Shown here: piece by piece, positions 5,356-7,550 of the stretch | How the letters are laid out: each line of letters begins with the position of its first letter | Position numbering within the stretch: the stretch's first letter is position 1 | Assembly (NCBI GenBank): GCA_019308625.1 | Contig: JAFDHU010000150.1 | Span: forward strand, 1-7,550 | DNA: 7,550 nt | Direction: 5' to 3' | Source: Deltaproteobacteria bacterium | Lineage (GTDB): Bacteria > Desulfobacterota > Desulfobaccia > Desulfobaccales > 0-14-0-80-60-11 | Translations under genes and position numbers: made by a program | The notes under the pieces: generated by a model | Seen by the model: the letters and a program-made list of their open reading frames with translations, nothing else | Database searches by the model: none | What the model was told of the DNA's origin: nothing

Positions 5356-6378
5356 ATGGCCCTGAAGAGCCGTCTGTTCACGCCGGAGGATTACTATTTC
5401 CTGCTCAAGGCCGGCTCCCTGGATGAATTTCTGGAATACCTGGCCACCACAACCTACGGCCCGGCCTTGAGCGACTGGGACCGCCAGGCCCCCCAGGCGG
5501 ACCAGGACTTCAGCCGCCGGCTTTACGGCGAGCTGGCCCAGGCTTATCTTAAGGTGGCCCGGGGTCTGAAAAAGCGGGAAGGCCGCTTTCTCCGCCTGCT
5601 GGCCCGGCGCCTGGTGGCGGAAAACCTCAAAGTGGTGCTCCGGGCCCTGCATCAGGGGCTTTCTCCACCGCAGGCCGCCCTCCTGCTGGCTCCCCTGGAC
5701 GGCCTCACTTCCTTGGACTTTCGGGAACTGCTGCGCCTGGACTCCATCCCGGCCCTGACCGAACACCTGGCCCGCACTCCTTGGGGGCCGCCCCTGGCCC
5801 GAGGCCTGCCCCGCTACCAGCGGGAGGGCAGCCTGTTCCCCTTGGAAATGTCCCTGGACCTGGGGGTGTGGCAGGACCTCCTGGCCGGGGTGGACGACCT
5901 GGCCGCCGGCGACCGCCGCCTGGCCGGGGAGATGCTCAACCTCCTGGCCGAGGCCACCAACCTGGTTTGGTTTGCCCGCTTCCGGGAGCTCTATGGCTAC
6001 TCCGGTGAAGAGATTTATCAATACCTGCTGGAGGCCGGCAGGTTCCGAAAGCCCCGGGCCCGCCACTACCTGGCCTTCGCCCCGGACCTGGAAGCCATGA
6101 CGGCCGCCCTGCCCTCCCGGCCTTACGGGGAGCTCCTGCAAGGCGCCGGTGGGGTGGCCGAGCTGGAAAGACGCCTCCAGGACTACTGGCTTAAAAGACT
6201 CTCCCGGGTACTGGCCCTGCCGCCCCTCCAGATCGGCCTCCCACTGGCCTATGTGTTCCTCAGGGAACTGGAAATTGCTGACCTTATCACCATGTTGACC
6301 GGCTTGCGCTTGGAGCTTCCCACCGAGCAGGTCAAACCCTATCTGCGCGGGAAGGCGGCAGGAGGGCGCCATGTTTAA
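5356..6378 (+). CDS. V-type ATP synthase subunit C (d/AC39 family)
   Basis: 340 residues from ATG 5356, a helical protein of the AC39/subunit d family (usual length about 320-355). This subunit caps the rotor ring and couples it to the central stalk. Family-like features include ALKSRLFTPEDYYFLLKAGS followed by LDEFLEYLATTTYGPAL ('L..T.Yg..l'). There are several 'R.y....Fl' helices, an internal second repeat starting LDLGVWQDLLAGVDDLAAGD, 'EATNLVWFARFRELYGYS', and a C-terminal YVFLRELEIADLITMLTGLR. The last closely matches the family's 'Y...ke.Ei.nl..i..gk' end. The sequence just upstream in the same frame (5326-5355, WRYAYGGAKV) also looks like the family N-terminus, but no ATG, GTG or TTG lies there, so the true start may be non-canonical (for example ATC 5317). 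The stop overlaps the start of subunit I by 8 bp, indicating translational coupling. Confidence 0.88.
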   Translation: MALKSRLFTPEDYYFLLKAGSLDEFLEYLATTTYGPALSDWDRQAPQADQDFSRRLYGELAQAYLKVARGLKKREGRFLRLLARRLVAENLKVVLRALHQGLSPPQAALLLAPLDGLTSLDFRELLRLDSIPALTEHLARTPWGPPLARGLPRYQREGSLFPLEMSLDLGVWQDLLAGVDDLAAGDRRLAGEMLNLLAEATNLVWFARFRELYGYSGEEIYQYLLEAGRFRKPRARHYLAFAPDLEAMTAALPSRPYGELLQGAGGVAELERRLQDYWLKRLSRVLALPPLQIGLPLAYVFLRELEIADLITMLTGLRLELPTEQVKPYLRGKAAGGRHV

Positions 6379-7550
6379 GCCCGTTCCCATGGTCCTGGTC
6401 AACCTCCAGGTGCCCGAGGAGGAGGTCACCCGGGCCACTGCGTTGCTGACCCGGCTGCGCCTCATGCATCTCCTCAATCTGGTGGAGACCCCTCTGGGCC
6501 AGCTGGGCTATATGGCGCTTCCGGAGCGGGACCTGCTGGCCCGCTATGAGCAAGCCGGGGAGGAGGTGGACCGCCTGAGCCAGGACCTGGGCCTGAGTCC
6601 CCAGGTCATGGAAGTCCCTGCTGACCTGGACCCGGCCAGGGACATCTTCCGCCTGGAGGACGCCCTGGAGCGCCTGCGCCGCAGTATAAGCCCGGTGGTC
6701 CAGCGCCTCAAGGAGGTCAAGGACCGCCTGGCCGCCCTCCGGCGCTATCAGGAGAACCTCCGTTATCTCCTGCCCTCCGGCATTGATTTGCAGGAAGTTG
6801 CCCGGCTCCGGTTCACCCATCTGGTGGCAGGATTGGTGCCCACGGAAAACCTGGACAAGCTCTCGGAGGCCCTGGCCCACCTGCACCATGCCCTGCTGCC
6901 GGTGATCTCCGTGGGCGGGCGTACCGTGATTCTGGCCACCTGCCTGGCCCAAGACCGGGAGCGGTTGGATGAGGCCTTGAGGGGAGCCTTTTTTGAACCC
7001 ATAGACCTGCCACCGGAAGCCGCGGGCCCCGTGGAGCAGGTGCTGGCGGAGGTGGAAGGCCAAATCGCCGCCCAGGAGGAGGTTTTGGCCCAACTGGAGG
7101 CCGAGCGCCGGCGGCTGCAGGACGATCTGGGTCCGGAGCTGAGCCGCCTGCGCCACCGCATTGACCTGACCCGCTCTCTGCTCCGGGCCCGGGTGCTGTT
7201 CGGCAAGGTGGACCATGCCTATCTCATCAGCGGCTGGATTCCCGCCCACCTGGTGGACCAGTTAAAGGCAGAGCTGGCCGCCGCCCTGGGCGACCGGGTG
7301 CTGGTGGAGGTCTTGAGCGCCGAGGCGGTGCCCGGAGTCCGGGAGGGCAGGCTCAGGATTCCCATTCTCTTCCACAACCCTTTTTTAATCCGGCCTTTTG
7401 AACGCCTAACCCGGGCCTACGGCACGCCGGGCTATGGTGAGGTGGAGCCCACCGTGTTTCTGGCCGTGGGCTTTCTGGTGATGTTCGGCCTGATGTTCGG
7501 GGATGTGGGCCAGGGCGCGGTGCTGTTCGGTCTGGGCTACTATATTCTGC
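6371..7550 (+). CDS. V-type ATP synthase subunit I (a subunit), 5' part
   Basis: Open from ATG 6371 to the window edge (393 codons visible; full members are about 600-650). AGGAGGG at 6360-6366 with a 4-nt spacer gives a strong ribosome site inside the end of subunit C. The soluble N-terminal half is visible: MFKPVPMVLVNLQVPEEE, coiled coils at about 90-140 and 218-270 (QVLAEVEGQIAAQEEVLAQL onward), and the small alpha/beta lobes in between. The conserved junction follows: HNPFLIRPFERL (Asn336), YGTPGYGEVEPTVF and FGLMFGDVGQG, which is the first transmembrane region, then VLFGLGYYIL. These are signature motifs of the 116-kDa/I subunit, whose C-terminal membrane domain forms the ion half-channels against the K ring. 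The essential C-terminal Arg lies outside the window. It is the third gene of the operon; the K and other subunits are expected downstream. Confidence 0.93.
   Translation, partial: MFKPVPMVLVNLQVPEEEVTRATALLTRLRLMHLLNLVETPLGQLGYMALPERDLLARYEQAGEEVDRLSQDLGLSPQVMEVPADLDPARDIFRLEDALERLRRSISPVVQRLKEVKDRLAALRRYQENLRYLLPSGIDLQEVARLRFTHLVAGLVPTENLDKLSEALAHLHHALLPVISVGGRTVILATCLAQDRERLDEALRGAFFEPIDLPPEAAGPVEQVLAEVEGQIAAQEEVLAQLEAERRRLQDDLGPELSRLRHRIDLTRSLLRARVLFGKVDHAYLISGWIPAHLVDQLKAELAAALGDRVLVEVLSAEAVPGVREGRLRIPILFHNPFLIRPFERLTRAYGTPGYGEVEPTVFLAVGFLVMFGLMFGDVGQGAVLFGLGYYIL

Noticed and set aside
5311..6477. Minus-strand open frame of 388 codons opposite subunit C
   Set aside because: Antisense shadow; the sense strand has clear V-ATPase subunit C features and operon coupling.
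6332..7249. Minus-strand open frame of 305 codons opposite subunit I
   Set aside because: Antisense shadow, rich in Gln/Gly/His with no motif; the sense frame carries subunit I signatures.

Overview
This 7.55 kb window is GC-rich chromosomal DNA. It carries an apparently intact three-subunit stretch of a V/A-type ATP synthase operon, a FadL-type outer-membrane protein remnant, and a large secreted Tyr/Trp- and Arg-Pro-Gly-rich protein. Together these suggest a Gram-negative bacterium of the Desulfobacterota/deltaproteobacterial kind (for example relatives of Desulfobacca or Syntrophobacterales). That assignment is inferred from gene content and protein style, not from a marker gene. No tRNA, rRNA, CRISPR array, integrase or insertion sequence was seen.

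Left part (1-1431). The window opens inside the 3' end of a low-molecular-weight protein-tyrosine-phosphatase/arsenate-reductase-like gene (+). This converges with a small conserved hypothetical gene on the minus strand (332-664). A 143-bp divergent spacer separates that gene from a PHP-domain metal-dependent phosphoesterase gene (808-1431, +). A GC hairpin follows the PHP gene.

Middle part (1432-4310). A good promoter-like sequence (TTGACA at 1540) and a clear Shine-Dalgarno lead into a single large gene (1608-4262). It encodes an 884-residue exported protein with three degenerate W...GPW modules, a Tyr-rich linker, a glycine-rich hydrophobic segment, and a very basic low-complexity C-terminal third. 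That third contains two independently amplified RPG tandem arrays, one embedded folded-looking motif, and an RGG-type tail. A strong rho-independent terminator (4272-4310) closes this transcription unit, so the gene looks monocistronic.

Right part (4311-7550). First comes a decayed FadL/OmpP1-type gene, in which the signal peptide and first barrel motif are fused to a mid-barrel segment and the rest is missing. Then comes a short single-TM protein, too short for ordinary ORF filters. The V-type ATP synthase operon follows: coiled-coil subunit G/H, subunit C (d/AC39) and subunit I (a), the last running off the window. These genes are tightly packed (the C and I genes overlap by 8 bp) and would together form the peripheral stalk, central-stalk cap and membrane ion-path parts of the enzyme. 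The catalytic A/B and rotor K subunits presumably lie downstream. The start codons of both G/H and C need attention: homology-like sequence for subunit C extends upstream of its first canonical start.
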